Shown here in pieces: positions 57,277 to 64,000 of a stretch of DNA of 64,000 bases; position 1 is the stretch's first letter; each line of letters begins with the position of its first letter. The position numbers were made by a program, and so were the translations under genes. Source of the stretch: Methanoregulaceae archaeon UBA467 (GTDB lineage Archaea; Halobacteriota; Methanomicrobia; Methanomicrobiales; Methanospirillaceae); assembly GCA_002503825.1 (NCBI GenBank), contig DASP01000004.1:1-64000 (forward strand), read 5' to 3'. The notes beneath the pieces are model-generated. The model searched no databases. It was given only the letters and a program-made list of their open reading frames with translations, and was not told the DNA's origin.

Positions 57277-58563
57277 ATGATTGAAGATTTTTTATTGATT
57301 TTACTCTTCATCGTCTGCCTGTTGCTCTCTGCGTTTTTCTCGAGCTCTGAAGTTGCATTAATCTCTGTCACACGGGCAAAGGTAAGGATGCTGGTAAATG
57401 ATGCAAGGAAAGGATCCGAATCCCTTGCAACGCTCAAGGAATCCCCGAATCATTTCCTGATCGCAATTCTCATCGGGAATAATGTTGTGAATGTTGCCGC
57501 AGCAGCAATTGCCACGGCAATTGCCATCAGTATATTCGGGGATATCGGGGTCGGGATTGCCACCGGTGTGGTGGTTCTCCTCATGCTCGTATTCGGGGAG
57601 ATCGGCCCGAAGATGTATGCCGCAAGGTATACCGAGAGGTTTGCCCTTACGGTAGCAACCCCGATTCTCTATCTTTCAAGGTTCTTTTCACCCCTGATCT
57701 GGGTAATAGAGCAGGTAAGCCGCAAGATATCGCCGTCGTCAGGATTTACCGAACCGATGGTGACGGAAGAAGAGATCAAGGAGTGGATCGAGGTAGGAAA
57801 AGAGGAGGGGACGATCGAGCAGGAAGAGCGGGAGATGCTCTACTCGGTCCTCGAATTCGGAGACACGATTGCACGCGAGATCATGACCCCGAGGGTCGAT
57901 GTCGCACTGATGGAGGACACGACCACCTTTGACAATGCCCTCCATATCTTCAACGAGAGCGGATTTTCCCGTATTCCGGTATATCATGAACAGATGGACA
58001 ACATCATCGGTGTCCTCAATGTCAAGGATGTCTTTTCAGCGGTCCTTACCGGAAAGAAACATACGCCCATCAAAGACCTGATGTACGACCCGTTTTTTGT
58101 GCCCGAGACCAAGAAGATAGACGATCTCCTCAAGGAACTGCAGGTAAGAAAGGTCCAGATTGCCGTAGTACTCGATGAATACAGCAGTTTTGTCGGCATC
58201 GTGACTGTTGAGGATATCCTGGAAGAGCTTGTCGGGGACATCCTCGACGAATTTGACAAGGAAGAGCCTGAGATCCAGAAGCTCGGGGAGGGGATATTTC
58301 TCGTGGATGCAAAGGTGTGGGTTGAGGACCTGAATGATGAACTTGACCTTAACCTGCCCATACACGAGTCGTATGAAACGATCGGGGGTCTTTTAATCGA
58401 CCGTCTCGGCCATATCCCACACCCCGGGGAGAGCGCCTACCTTCAGGACTGCCATGTCACGCTTGTTGTCATGCAGATGCTCTCCCGCCGGATAGTAAAG
58501 GTGAAGATGATCATTCACAGCGTCGGGGAAATCCCTGCCGAGATAAAACCGGGAACAAAATGA
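57277..58563 (+). CDS. CNNM/CorC-type membrane protein with CBS pair
   Basis: The protein of about 428 residues has a DUF21 membrane domain (four segments, residues 5-170; AFFSSSEVALISVTRAKV, ILIGNNVVNVAAAAIATAIA). Two CBS domains follow (about 190-320; MTPRVDVALMEDTTTF, DEYSSFVGIVTVEDILEELVGDI), then the C-terminal CorC/HlyC domain. The family exports Mg2+ or other divalent cations under control of nucleotides bound to the CBS pair. Start candidates are GTG 57268 and ATG 57277; I take the latter because MIEDFLLILLF fits the family start. It overlaps purN by 4 bases (ATGA). Confidence 0.85.
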   Translation: MIEDFLLILLFIVCLLLSAFFSSSEVALISVTRAKVRMLVNDARKGSESLATLKESPNHFLIAILIGNNVVNVAAAAIATAIAISIFGDIGVGIATGVVVLLMLVFGEIGPKMYAARYTERFALTVATPILYLSRFFSPLIWVIEQVSRKISPSSGFTEPMVTEEEIKEWIEVGKEEGTIEQEEREMLYSVLEFGDTIAREIMTPRVDVALMEDTTTFDNALHIFNESGFSRIPVYHEQMDNIIGVLNVKDVFSAVLTGKKHTPIKDLMYDPFFVPETKKIDDLLKELQVRKVQIAVVLDEYSSFVGIVTVEDILEELVGDILDEFDKEEPEIQKLGEGIFLVDAKVWVEDLNDELDLNLPIHESYETIGGLLIDRLGHIPHPGESAYLQDCHVTLVVMQMLSRRIVKVKMIIHSVGEIPAEIKPGTK

Positions 58564-59162
58564 AAAAAGTTGCAGTGCTTGCCTCAGGAAGGGGATCAAA
58601 TTTCCAGGCTGTTATCGACGCGATTGAGAATGGGGAGATACCTGCCCGCTGTAGCGGGCTTATCACCGACAATCCCCGCGCGTATGCGATCAGCAGGGCC
58701 GAAAAAGCAGGCATCCCCGTATATGTGAGGGACTACTCCTCGTACACGACCAAGGAATCCTACGAGGATGCGCTCTGTTCGGCAATGCAGGAATGCGGGG
58801 CTGATCTGTTTGTCCTTGCCGGGTACATGAGAATACTCGGATCAGGGATAGTCAGGAAATTCCCGGGCAGGATGATCAATATTCACCCGGCCCTTCTGCC
58901 GTCCTTTTCCGGCCTCCATGCCCAGCGGCAGGCACTGGAATACGGGGTAAAGGTTGCCGGCTGCACTGTACATTTCGTGGACGAAGGGATGGACAGCGGA
59001 CCGGTCATTCTCCAGTCCTGTGTCAGTGTGCTTGACGGTGACGATGAGGATGCCCTTGCGGAACGGATCCTTCTCGAGGAGCACAAGGCGCTTCCCCGTG
59101 CAATATCGCTGTTTTGCCAGGACCGCCTGCGCATTGTCGGACGAAAAGTAAGAATCCTCTGA
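58560..59162 (+). CDS. purN: Phosphoribosylglycinamide formyltransferase
   Basis: The 200-residue enzyme transfers a formyl group to GAR in purine synthesis. The glycine-rich start VLASGRGSNFQAVID, the INIHPALLPSF segment with the active-site Asn and His, and HFVDEGMDSGPVI with the catalytic Asp are intact. PurN normally uses 10-formyl-tetrahydrofolate, while many methanogens rely on folate-independent routes, so its presence implies a folate-type donor or use of a related pterin. It is coupled to the CNNM-type gene by a 4-base overlap. Confidence 0.95.
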   Translation: MKKVAVLASGRGSNFQAVIDAIENGEIPARCSGLITDNPRAYAISRAEKAGIPVYVRDYSSYTTKESYEDALCSAMQECGADLFVLAGYMRILGSGIVRKFPGRMINIHPALLPSFSGLHAQRQALEYGVKVAGCTVHFVDEGMDSGPVILQSCVSVLDGDDEDALAERILLEEHKALPRAISLFCQDRLRIVGRKVRIL

Positions 59163-59264
59163 TTCCTGCAGGGGATCGTCCTGCCTTTTGCCTGCCGGGG
59201 CGGGTGACTTTATTTTCATGAGAACAACATAATGGGATAAAGCCCGTCAGACTGGATTTTCAGC

Positions 59265-59597
59265 ATGGCAATGAAAAAATCATCACACCCGAACAGCAGG
59301 CGGATAGCGCGGGAACGTATAGCGGTTCTCTTTCAGCAGGCCCGGCTCTTTTTTCCGGTCAACCCGGCATGGAGCAACAGGTGTGTTGAACTCGCAAGGA
59401 AAATTGCAATGCGCCAGCGGATACGTATTGAGAGGCAGCACCGGAGGTGTTTTTGCCAGCACTGTTATGCGTTCCTCGTGCCGGGTGTAAATATGCGGGT
59501 GAGAATACAGAGAGGAAAGGTGATCGTGACCTGCCTGCATTGCCACAGGCAGACGCGGTTTCCGATCGGGAGGACCCATGTCAGGGGAAACGGATAA
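59265..59597 (+). CDS. rnp4: Ribonuclease P protein component 4 (Rpr2/Rpp21)
   Basis: The 110-residue protein is a subunit of archaeal RNase P, which removes the 5' leader of tRNA. It has helical N-terminal IARERIAVLFQQA, then the zinc site CQHC (64-67) and CLHC (90-93), as in Rpr2 proteins. Length fits. The gene starts the cluster of translation genes and overlaps the YhbY-like gene by 20 bases. Confidence 0.92.
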   Translation: MAMKKSSHPNSRRIARERIAVLFQQARLFFPVNPAWSNRCVELARKIAMRQRIRIERQHRRCFCQHCYAFLVPGVNMRVRIQRGKVIVTCLHCHRQTRFPIGRTHVRGNG

Positions 59598-59823
59598 TTC
59601 AGGAATGCAGGAACTCAAACCGACGATTTGGATCGGCAAACAGGGATGTACAGAGACCATTATTCAGGAGGCCGTGGAGCAGCTCAAGAAACGGAAGATC
59701 ATCAAGATAAAATGGCTCCATAACACCGAAATTGATCCCGAAGAACTGGCAGAGCGTGCAGGTGCCCGGCTCATCGGAGTCAGGGGGCGTACACTTGTCC
59801 TCGCGGAAAAAAAACATAAATGA
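59578..59823 (+). CDS. YhbY/CRM-domain RNA-binding protein
   Basis: The 81-residue protein is a single CRM domain: KPTIWIGKQGCTETIIQEAVEQ with the conserved GKxG loop, then LKKRKIIKIKWL and AGARLIGVRGRTLVLAE. YhbY-type proteins bind pre-50S ribosomes and RNA. It lies between RNase P and ribosomal genes and overlaps rnp4, so a role in RNA processing or ribosome assembly is likely. Confidence 0.9.
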   Translation: MSGETDNSGMQELKPTIWIGKQGCTETIIQEAVEQLKKRKIIKIKWLHNTEIDPEELAERAGARLIGVRGRTLVLAEKKHK

Positions 59824-59861
59824 GTACCTTTTTTTCCCCGGCCTGAAAGTGCGCTGCTCGA

Positions 59862-59873
59862 AATATATAAAAA
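59862..59873 (+). promoter_or_regulatory. TATA box of the ribosomal operon
   Basis: AATATATAAAAA lies about 65 bases before the rps19e start. The message would have a leader of about 40 bases ending in GTGAGG before the ATG. Confidence 0.6.
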
Positions 59874-59931
59874 CGTATTGAACCAATATGTAAAGACTGT
59901 TATATCGATATGGTGACAGTGAGGTTTTAGG

Positions 59932-60381
59932 ATGACAACAGTCTACGACATCCCGGCTGACAGTCTCATCAGGACTCTGGCAGAAGAGCTGAAAAAGACG
60001 CCGGAAATAAGGCCCCCTGATTGGGCCGCCTTTGCAAAGACAGGGGTACATAAGGAAATGCCCCCCGAAGATCCTGACTGGTGGTTTGTACGCGTCGCCT
60101 CTATCATGAGAAGAGTGTACATCGACGGTCCGATCGGCGTTGAGCGCATGAGGACATTCTATGGCGGAAAGAAGGACCGCGGCTCAAGACCCAGCCAGTT
60201 CAGGAAGGGGAGCGGCTCGATCCTCCGGAAGTCCCTCCAGCAGCTCGAAGATGCAGGGTATATCCTTCATGAGAAGACCGGCCGCAGGATCTCGCCCGCT
60301 GGCGCGTCGTTTATTGACGGTGTCGCTCACAGCCTCAAGGCTGAAGCGAGTGCGAAAGTTCCTGAACTAGCCAAGTACTGA
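59932..60381 (+). CDS. rps19e: Ribosomal protein S19e
   Basis: The 149-residue small-subunit protein has the S19e signature: DIPADSLIRTLAEELK, PPDWAAFAKTGVHKEMPP, WWFVRVASIMRRVYIDGPIGVERM and YGGKKDRGSRPSQFRKGSGSI. Length is normal. It is the first gene after a strong TATA box and leads the operon with the PDCD5-like, L39e, L31e, eIF6 and later genes. Confidence 0.97.
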   Translation: MTTVYDIPADSLIRTLAEELKKTPEIRPPDWAAFAKTGVHKEMPPEDPDWWFVRVASIMRRVYIDGPIGVERMRTFYGGKKDRGSRPSQFRKGSGSILRKSLQQLEDAGYILHEKTGRRISPAGASFIDGVAHSLKAEASAKVPELAKY

Positions 60382-60393
60382 AGGGTGATTTGT

Positions 60394-60735
60394 ATGGGAG
60401 ACGACGAGCTGGCAGAACTGCGGCGGAGAAAACTCGCACAGTTACAGCAGCAGACACTCGACCAGGATATGATGCAGGACGAAATGGAGCGGCAGCAGCA
60501 GGCAGACGCCCAGATCCAGATGATCCTGATGAAAATTCTTGAACCTGAGGCACGGGAGAGATTAAACACCATAAAGCTGACCCGTGCTGATTTTGCACGG
60601 GCCGTGGAGCAGCAGCTGGTGCTCCTTGCCCAGAGTGGTCGTCTCAAAAACAAAATTACCGATGCTCAGTTGAAAGCCTTACTCCAGCAGATAATGCCTG
60701 CCAAAAAGGAGTTTAATATCAGACGCAAGGGATGA
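60394..60735 (+). CDS. PDCD5-related DNA-binding protein
   Basis: The 113-residue helical protein matches the archaeal PDCD5-like family (also MTH1615 type): LAELRRRKLAQLQQQ, then ILEPEARERLNTIKLTRADFA and a C-terminal KNKITDAQLKALLQQIM. It binds double-stranded DNA weakly in studied members; its cellular role is unknown. The ATG at 60394 is preceded by AGGGTGATT. It overlaps the PP-loop gene by 4 bases. Confidence 0.93.
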   Translation: MGDDELAELRRRKLAQLQQQTLDQDMMQDEMERQQQADAQIQMILMKILEPEARERLNTIKLTRADFARAVEQQLVLLAQSGRLKNKITDAQLKALLQQIMPAKKEFNIRRKG

Positions 60736-61331
60736 AAGCAGGCGTACTTTTCAGCGGGGGGAAGGACAGCTCACTTGCGGCGCTTATGCTTTCCCGGGAC
60801 TACGAGGTTGAACTGAACACGTTTGTCTTCGGTCGGGCCCGGGATCTGACCTCTGTTGAAAAAGCGGCCGGAAATCTTGGATTTCCACATAAAAGGCGTC
60901 TGTTTGAAGAAGGTCTGCTTGACAGGGCGATTGACATGATTATTGCGTGCGGGTACCCGAACGATGCGATCAATATGATACACCGGGCAGCAATTGATAC
61001 TCTCTGCGGTGAATATTCGGTCGTTGCGGATGGTACCCGCCTGAATGATCGTGTTCCCATGCTCGGGCGCGGAGAAGTACAGCACCTCTGGGATACCAGA
61101 AGATGTTCATATGTCAGGCCCCTGCTCGGGTTCGGAAAGGCAGAAGTAAGCCGGCTGGCGACGAGACTTCTGGTCGTTACGTATGGCGAGACCGGAACAA
61201 TCGGGAACGGTGATTATGAACGGGAGATTCGTGAGGCAATGGCATCACGGGGACTGGAGTCACGGAATTTTTTTCCGGAACATCATTCCCAGTCACTGGT
61301 CCTGTCCAGATCAGAAATGAGAGAAGGGTGA
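60732..61331 (+). CDS. PP-loop ATP pyrophosphatase-like protein
   Basis: The 199-residue protein starts with the PP-loop SGGKDSS (residues 8-14) of enzymes that adenylate a substrate, as in tRNA-modifying and asparagine synthase-like proteins. Further conserved parts are DLTSVEKAAGNLGFP, ADGTRLNDR and RPLLGFGKAEV. In many archaea a protein of this type sits just here, between the PDCD5-like and L39e genes. Its substrate is unknown, and modification of RNA or of a translation factor is the likely area. Confidence 0.85.
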   Translation: MKAGVLFSGGKDSSLAALMLSRDYEVELNTFVFGRARDLTSVEKAAGNLGFPHKRRLFEEGLLDRAIDMIIACGYPNDAINMIHRAAIDTLCGEYSVVADGTRLNDRVPMLGRGEVQHLWDTRRCSYVRPLLGFGKAEVSRLATRLLVVTYGETGTIGNGDYEREIREAMASRGLESRNFFPEHHSQSLVLSRSEMREG

Positions 61332-61337
61332 AAGAAA

Positions 61338-61490
61338 ATGAGTAAAACAACAAAAGGTTTTAAGATACGACTGGCAAAGGCCTGTGAACAGAACCGCCGG
61401 GTGCCGTCGTGGGTAACGATTCGGACAAAACGGGCAGTGGTGTCGCATCCAAAGCGCCGCCAGTGGAGAAAGAGCACACTGAAGGTGTAG
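61338..61490 (+). CDS. rpl39e: Ribosomal protein L39e
   Basis: The 50-residue, very basic protein (MSKTTKGFKIRLAKACEQ...RVPSWVTIRTKRAV...RRQWRKSTLKV) is the standard archaeal L39e, which lines the ribosomal exit tunnel. It ends with TAG. It lies six bases after the PP-loop gene and is followed four bases later by rpl31e. Confidence 0.95.
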   Translation: MSKTTKGFKIRLAKACEQNRRVPSWVTIRTKRAVVSHPKRRQWRKSTLKV

Positions 61491-61493
61491 ACC

Positions 61494-61757
61494 ATGGCAG
61501 AGAAAATGCAGGAACATGTTTATATTATTCCGTTGCGTGATGTCAAGCGCTCACCCCGCTGGAAGCGGAGCAACACGGCAATGAAGGACATCAGAAAATT
61601 CCTCGGAAAACACATGAAAAGTGAAGATGTAAAACTCGATAAAAGCATCAACGAACTTGTGTGGGAGCGGGGAAGCCAGAAACCGCCGTCAAAGATTCGC
61701 ATCAGGGCGATGAAATTCGATGACGGGCAGGTTCAGGCCGAACTTGCTGAGGAATAA
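61494..61757 (+). CDS. rpl31e: Ribosomal protein L31e
   Basis: The 87-residue large-subunit protein contains the L31e signature EHVYIIPLRDVKRSPRWKRSN and KDIRKFLGKHMKSEDVKLD. It lies between rpl39e and eif6, its usual place in archaeal genomes. The stop codon is followed by the eif6 ATG after one base. Confidence 0.96.
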   Translation: MAEKMQEHVYIIPLRDVKRSPRWKRSNTAMKDIRKFLGKHMKSEDVKLDKSINELVWERGSQKPPSKIRIRAMKFDDGQVQAELAEE

Positions 61758-61758
61758 G

Positions 61759-62421
61759 ATGGAAAGAACGGTCTCCTTTGCCGGTGACCCGAATATCGGG
61801 GTATTTGCGCGCGCATTTGATGATGTAGTCGTGGTTCCGCCGGATTCCCCTGAGGAATTCAGAACGACCCTTAAGAAGATATTAAAGGTCGAGGTACTGG
61901 AAACGACTATCCAGGGGAGCAGTATTATCGGTTCACTTCTCGCCGGGAACAGCCGCGGGTTTGTGGTGAGCGGACTCGTTCACGACTCCGAACTGCAGCT
62001 GCTCGAGAAGTACCGGGACGTGTATCTCCTGGAGCATACCATGAATGCAGCAGGCAACGTAATACTGGCCAATGACCATTTTGCAGCAGTTCACCCTGAA
62101 ATGCCTGCGGACATGGCAAAGGAGATCGGAACATTTCTCGGAGTCCCGGTACACACCCTCTCACTTGGAGGGATAAAGACCATCGGGATGGCCGCAGTTG
62201 CCACAGGGAGAGGAATCCTGGTGAACCCACGCAGCAACCGGCAGGAGATTGAACGGCTGGAATCAGCCAGCGGGCTTCCGGTCGGTACAGGCTCGGTGAA
62301 CATGGGCAGCGGACTTGTCGGTGCAGGGCTTGTGGCAAATTCACACGGTTACGTGGCAGGCCTTGAGACCACGGGATATGAACTGGGACGAATAGAGGAC
62401 GTATTTGGATTTCTGGAGTGA
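61759..62421 (+). CDS. eif6: Translation initiation factor 6 (aIF6)
   Basis: The 220-residue protein blocks association of the two ribosomal subunits until the large subunit is mature. It has the five-fold repeated eIF6 fold: DPNIGVFARAFDDVVVVPP, TTIQGSSIIGSLLAGNSRG, NAAGNVILANDHFAAVHP and the C-terminal GSGLVGAGLVANSHGYVAG. Length fits archaeal aIF6. The ATG at 61759 follows GAGGAATA. Confidence 0.96.
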   Translation: MERTVSFAGDPNIGVFARAFDDVVVVPPDSPEEFRTTLKKILKVEVLETTIQGSSIIGSLLAGNSRGFVVSGLVHDSELQLLEKYRDVYLLEHTMNAAGNVILANDHFAAVHPEMPADMAKEIGTFLGVPVHTLSLGGIKTIGMAAVATGRGILVNPRSNRQEIERLESASGLPVGTGSVNMGSGLVGAGLVANSHGYVAGLETTGYELGRIEDVFGFLE

Positions 62422-62425
62422 TTTT

Positions 62426-62617
62426 ATGGAAAACAAGACTTTTGAAGTGAAGGGAATCTTTAAGATCAGAGACGAATGGCTGCCGTACGCAAAGGTTATC
62501 GACGCGCCAAATGAAGCACAGGCACAGGAGAGAACATTTACCCTGATGGGAAGTAAACACCGACTAAAAAGAAGGTATATCAAAGTTCAGGCCGTGAATG
62601 TTATAGATGGTGAATAA
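62426..62617 (+). CDS. rpl18a: Ribosomal protein L18Ae (LX)
   Basis: The 63-residue protein has the LX signature: FEVKGIFKIRDEWLPYAKVIDAPNEAQAQERTF, then GSKHRLKRRYIKV. It belongs to the large subunit. The ATG at 62426 lies four bases after eif6. Its end overlaps the prefoldin gene by 11 bases. Confidence 0.95.
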   Translation: MENKTFEVKGIFKIRDEWLPYAKVIDAPNEAQAQERTFTLMGSKHRLKRRYIKVQAVNVIDGE

Positions 62618-63083
62618 CGTGGATAATGTCGATCAGCGGGAGCTGCAGTCGCTTCAGGCGTACCTGAACGAATACCGGCAACAGGCGGAAGTATTTGCCC
62701 AGCAGCTCTCCATGCTCGAAGAGGGACGAATAGAAGCATTTGCTGCAACAGAGGCCCTTTCAGCTATTTTAAACGCGGGCGACAGCACAGTGCTCCTGCA
62801 GATCGGGGGCGGTGTGAGCGTCAGGGCACGTGTGGAAGAGCCTGATAAAATCCTTGTCAATATCGGCGCAGATGTAATCGTCGAGCGGTCGAACAGTGAT
62901 GCAGTTGAGTATCTGAAAGACCGCATCACCGAGATGGAAGCCTCGGGCAAGAAAGTGGCGGAAGCGCTTGATCGCATCAGGACCCAGATGAATGAGATCG
63001 CGCGCCGTCTTGAAACGGGATACCGGCAGGCCCAGCAGATGAACCCGCCCTTTTCAGCGGAACAGCCTGAAGAAGAGGACTGA
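62607..63083 (+). CDS. pfdA: Prefoldin alpha subunit
   Basis: The 158-residue protein forms two of the six coiled-coil arms of the prefoldin chaperone, which passes unfolded proteins to the thermosome. N-terminal and C-terminal coiled coils (residues 10-48 and about 100-145) flank a beta hairpin (LLQIGGGVSVRARVEEPDKILVNIGADV). It overlaps rpl18a by 11 bases. The start could also be the GTG codons just after. Confidence 0.94.
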   Translation: MVNNVDNVDQRELQSLQAYLNEYRQQAEVFAQQLSMLEEGRIEAFAATEALSAILNAGDSTVLLQIGGGVSVRARVEEPDKILVNIGADVIVERSNSDAVEYLKDRITEMEASGKKVAEALDRIRTQMNEIARRLETGYRQAQQMNPPFSAEQPEEED

Positions 63084-63102
63084 CGGCCGGGGTGCGGAAA
63101 GC

Positions 63103-64000
63103 ATGTTCGAGGGTCTCAGGACTCGTCTCCGGAATATCCAGGGGAAACTGGAAGCAAGCATAGAAGAGGCCGCCGTTCCCGGAAATGAGGCGTCGGCCCC
63201 TCAAAAAGTACCCGCGAATACCGCTGGCGCCGCAGGCGAAAAAAGCCCTACCCTTATCAACAAGGTAAAAGTCCTGATCACCGACCGCGAATTTATTGTC
63301 GATGAAAAAGACCTCCAGGACGCACTTTTTGAACTTGAAATGGTGCTGCTCGAGAACGATGTCGCACTTCCTGTCACCGATGAAATTATCAGCCATGTCA
63401 GATCCGACCTCACTGGAAAACGACGAAAGATCGGTGAATCTGTCGACGAAATCGTACTCAAAGCGCTTTCAAACGCACTTCTCAACGTGCTCGGGGAGGG
63501 TTTTGACCTTGCCGGGTATATCCGGTCCCACGAGCGACCGGTAAAAATTCTCTTCACCGGTGTGAACGGCACGGGCAAGACCACCACTGTTGCAAAGATC
63601 GGGCATTACCTGAAGAAAAATGGATTTTCTGTCGTTATAGGCGCTGGAGATACCTACCGGGCGGGAGCAATCGAGCAGATCGATGTGCATGCAAAAAGGC
63701 TCGGCATCAAGATCATCCAGCACCAGCAGGGTGGAGACCCGTCGGCAGTGCTTTTTGATGCGGTCCAGTATGCAGAAGCACATAAGATCGATGTTGTCCT
63801 TGCCGATACAGCCGGACGGTTCCATAACCGGGCAAACCTCATGAACCAGCTCGATAAGATCCGGAGGATCATGAAGCCCGATCTCATCGTGTATGTGGAT
63901 GAGGCCGTTGCCGGCAATGATGCGGTGGTCCGGGCGTACGAATTTGAAAAGGCCGTCGGTGCAGATGCGGTGGTCCTGACAAAAGCGGATATGGACCCAC
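63103..64000 (+). CDS. ftsY: Signal recognition particle receptor FtsY (C-terminus outside window)
   Basis: The first 299 codons are present and the gene runs off the right edge. A short acidic A domain (residues 1-60) precedes the N domain (LINKVKVLITDREFIVDEKDLQ) and the GTPase domain with G1 GVNGTGKTT (about residue 154), DTYRAGAIEQ as G2, DTAGR as G3 and TKAD as G4 near the end. FtsY docks ribosome-SRP complexes at the membrane. It is the last seen gene of the translation operon, 19 bases after pfdA. Confidence 0.96.
   Translation, partial: MFEGLRTRLRNIQGKLEASIEEAAVPGNEASAPQKVPANTAGAAGEKSPTLINKVKVLITDREFIVDEKDLQDALFELEMVLLENDVALPVTDEIISHVRSDLTGKRRKIGESVDEIVLKALSNALLNVLGEGFDLAGYIRSHERPVKILFTGVNGTGKTTTVAKIGHYLKKNGFSVVIGAGDTYRAGAIEQIDVHAKRLGIKIIQHQQGGDPSAVLFDAVQYAEAHKIDVVLADTAGRFHNRANLMNQLDKIRRIMKPDLIVYVDEAVAGNDAVVRAYEFEKAVGADAVVLTKADMDP

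Overview
The window is from a methanogenic archaeon, most likely a member of the Methanomicrobiales (Methanoregula-like). The markers for this are a methanogenesis-marker-8 family gene, mfnB (methanofuran biosynthesis), archaeal ribosomal proteins L39e, L31e, LX/L18a and S19e, eIF6, prefoldin alpha, RNase P component 4, an archaeal class I CCA-adding enzyme and archaeal type IV pilin-like surface proteins. Promoters are archaeal (AT-rich TATA boxes about 25-30 bases before the start, often leaderless). No rRNA, tRNA, CRISPR array or recognisable insertion sequence was found.

Region 1 (1-22 kb) is a cell-surface and signalling accessory block. It holds an exported CotH-type kinase-like protein cut by the window edge, an MFS exporter, a DUF2178/HTH pair, methanogenesis marker 8, a stalked surface protein, a very long TPR protein with a candidate structured leader RNA, and a row of minus-strand pilin-like genes. 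Two of the row carry PKD domains and a shared C-terminal module, one carries SdrD-B-like and PKD domains plus that module, one carries a PKD-like domain and a Cys-rich tail, and one is a plain long pilin. Embedded in it are an Orc1/Cdc6-like ATPase with an altered Walker B and a response regulator/PAS/histidine kinase gene interrupted by a single in-frame amber codon.

Region 2 (22-29 kb) has tRNA maturation and RNA-repair genes (cca, thpR), a NrdH-like redoxin with a class III ribonucleotide reductase that lacks the usual glycyl-radical tail, an Hsp20-like/winged-helix pair, and a visibly AT-rich island with two small unassigned genes.

Region 3 (29-36 kb) is dominated by a giant parallel beta-helix surface protein of about 1750 residues with two kinds of internal repeat, followed by a secreted protein of unknown function.

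Region 4 (36-59 kb) is mostly housekeeping: guaB, mfnB, a HisA/HisF-like barrel, tmk, valS, a DUF92 membrane protein, flavin/redox proteins, an OBG/YchF GTPase, an NDP-sugar pyrophosphorylase, a CBS-ParB protein, Hsp20, exonuclease VII (xseAB), a CNNM-type transporter and purN. Conserved archaeal proteins of unknown function lie between them.

Region 5 (59-64 kb) is the archaeal translation operon: rnp4, a YhbY-type RNA-binding protein, rps19e, a PDCD5-like protein, a PP-loop protein, rpl39e, rpl31e, eif6, rpl18a, pfdA and the start of ftsY. These genes are packed head to tail with overlaps.
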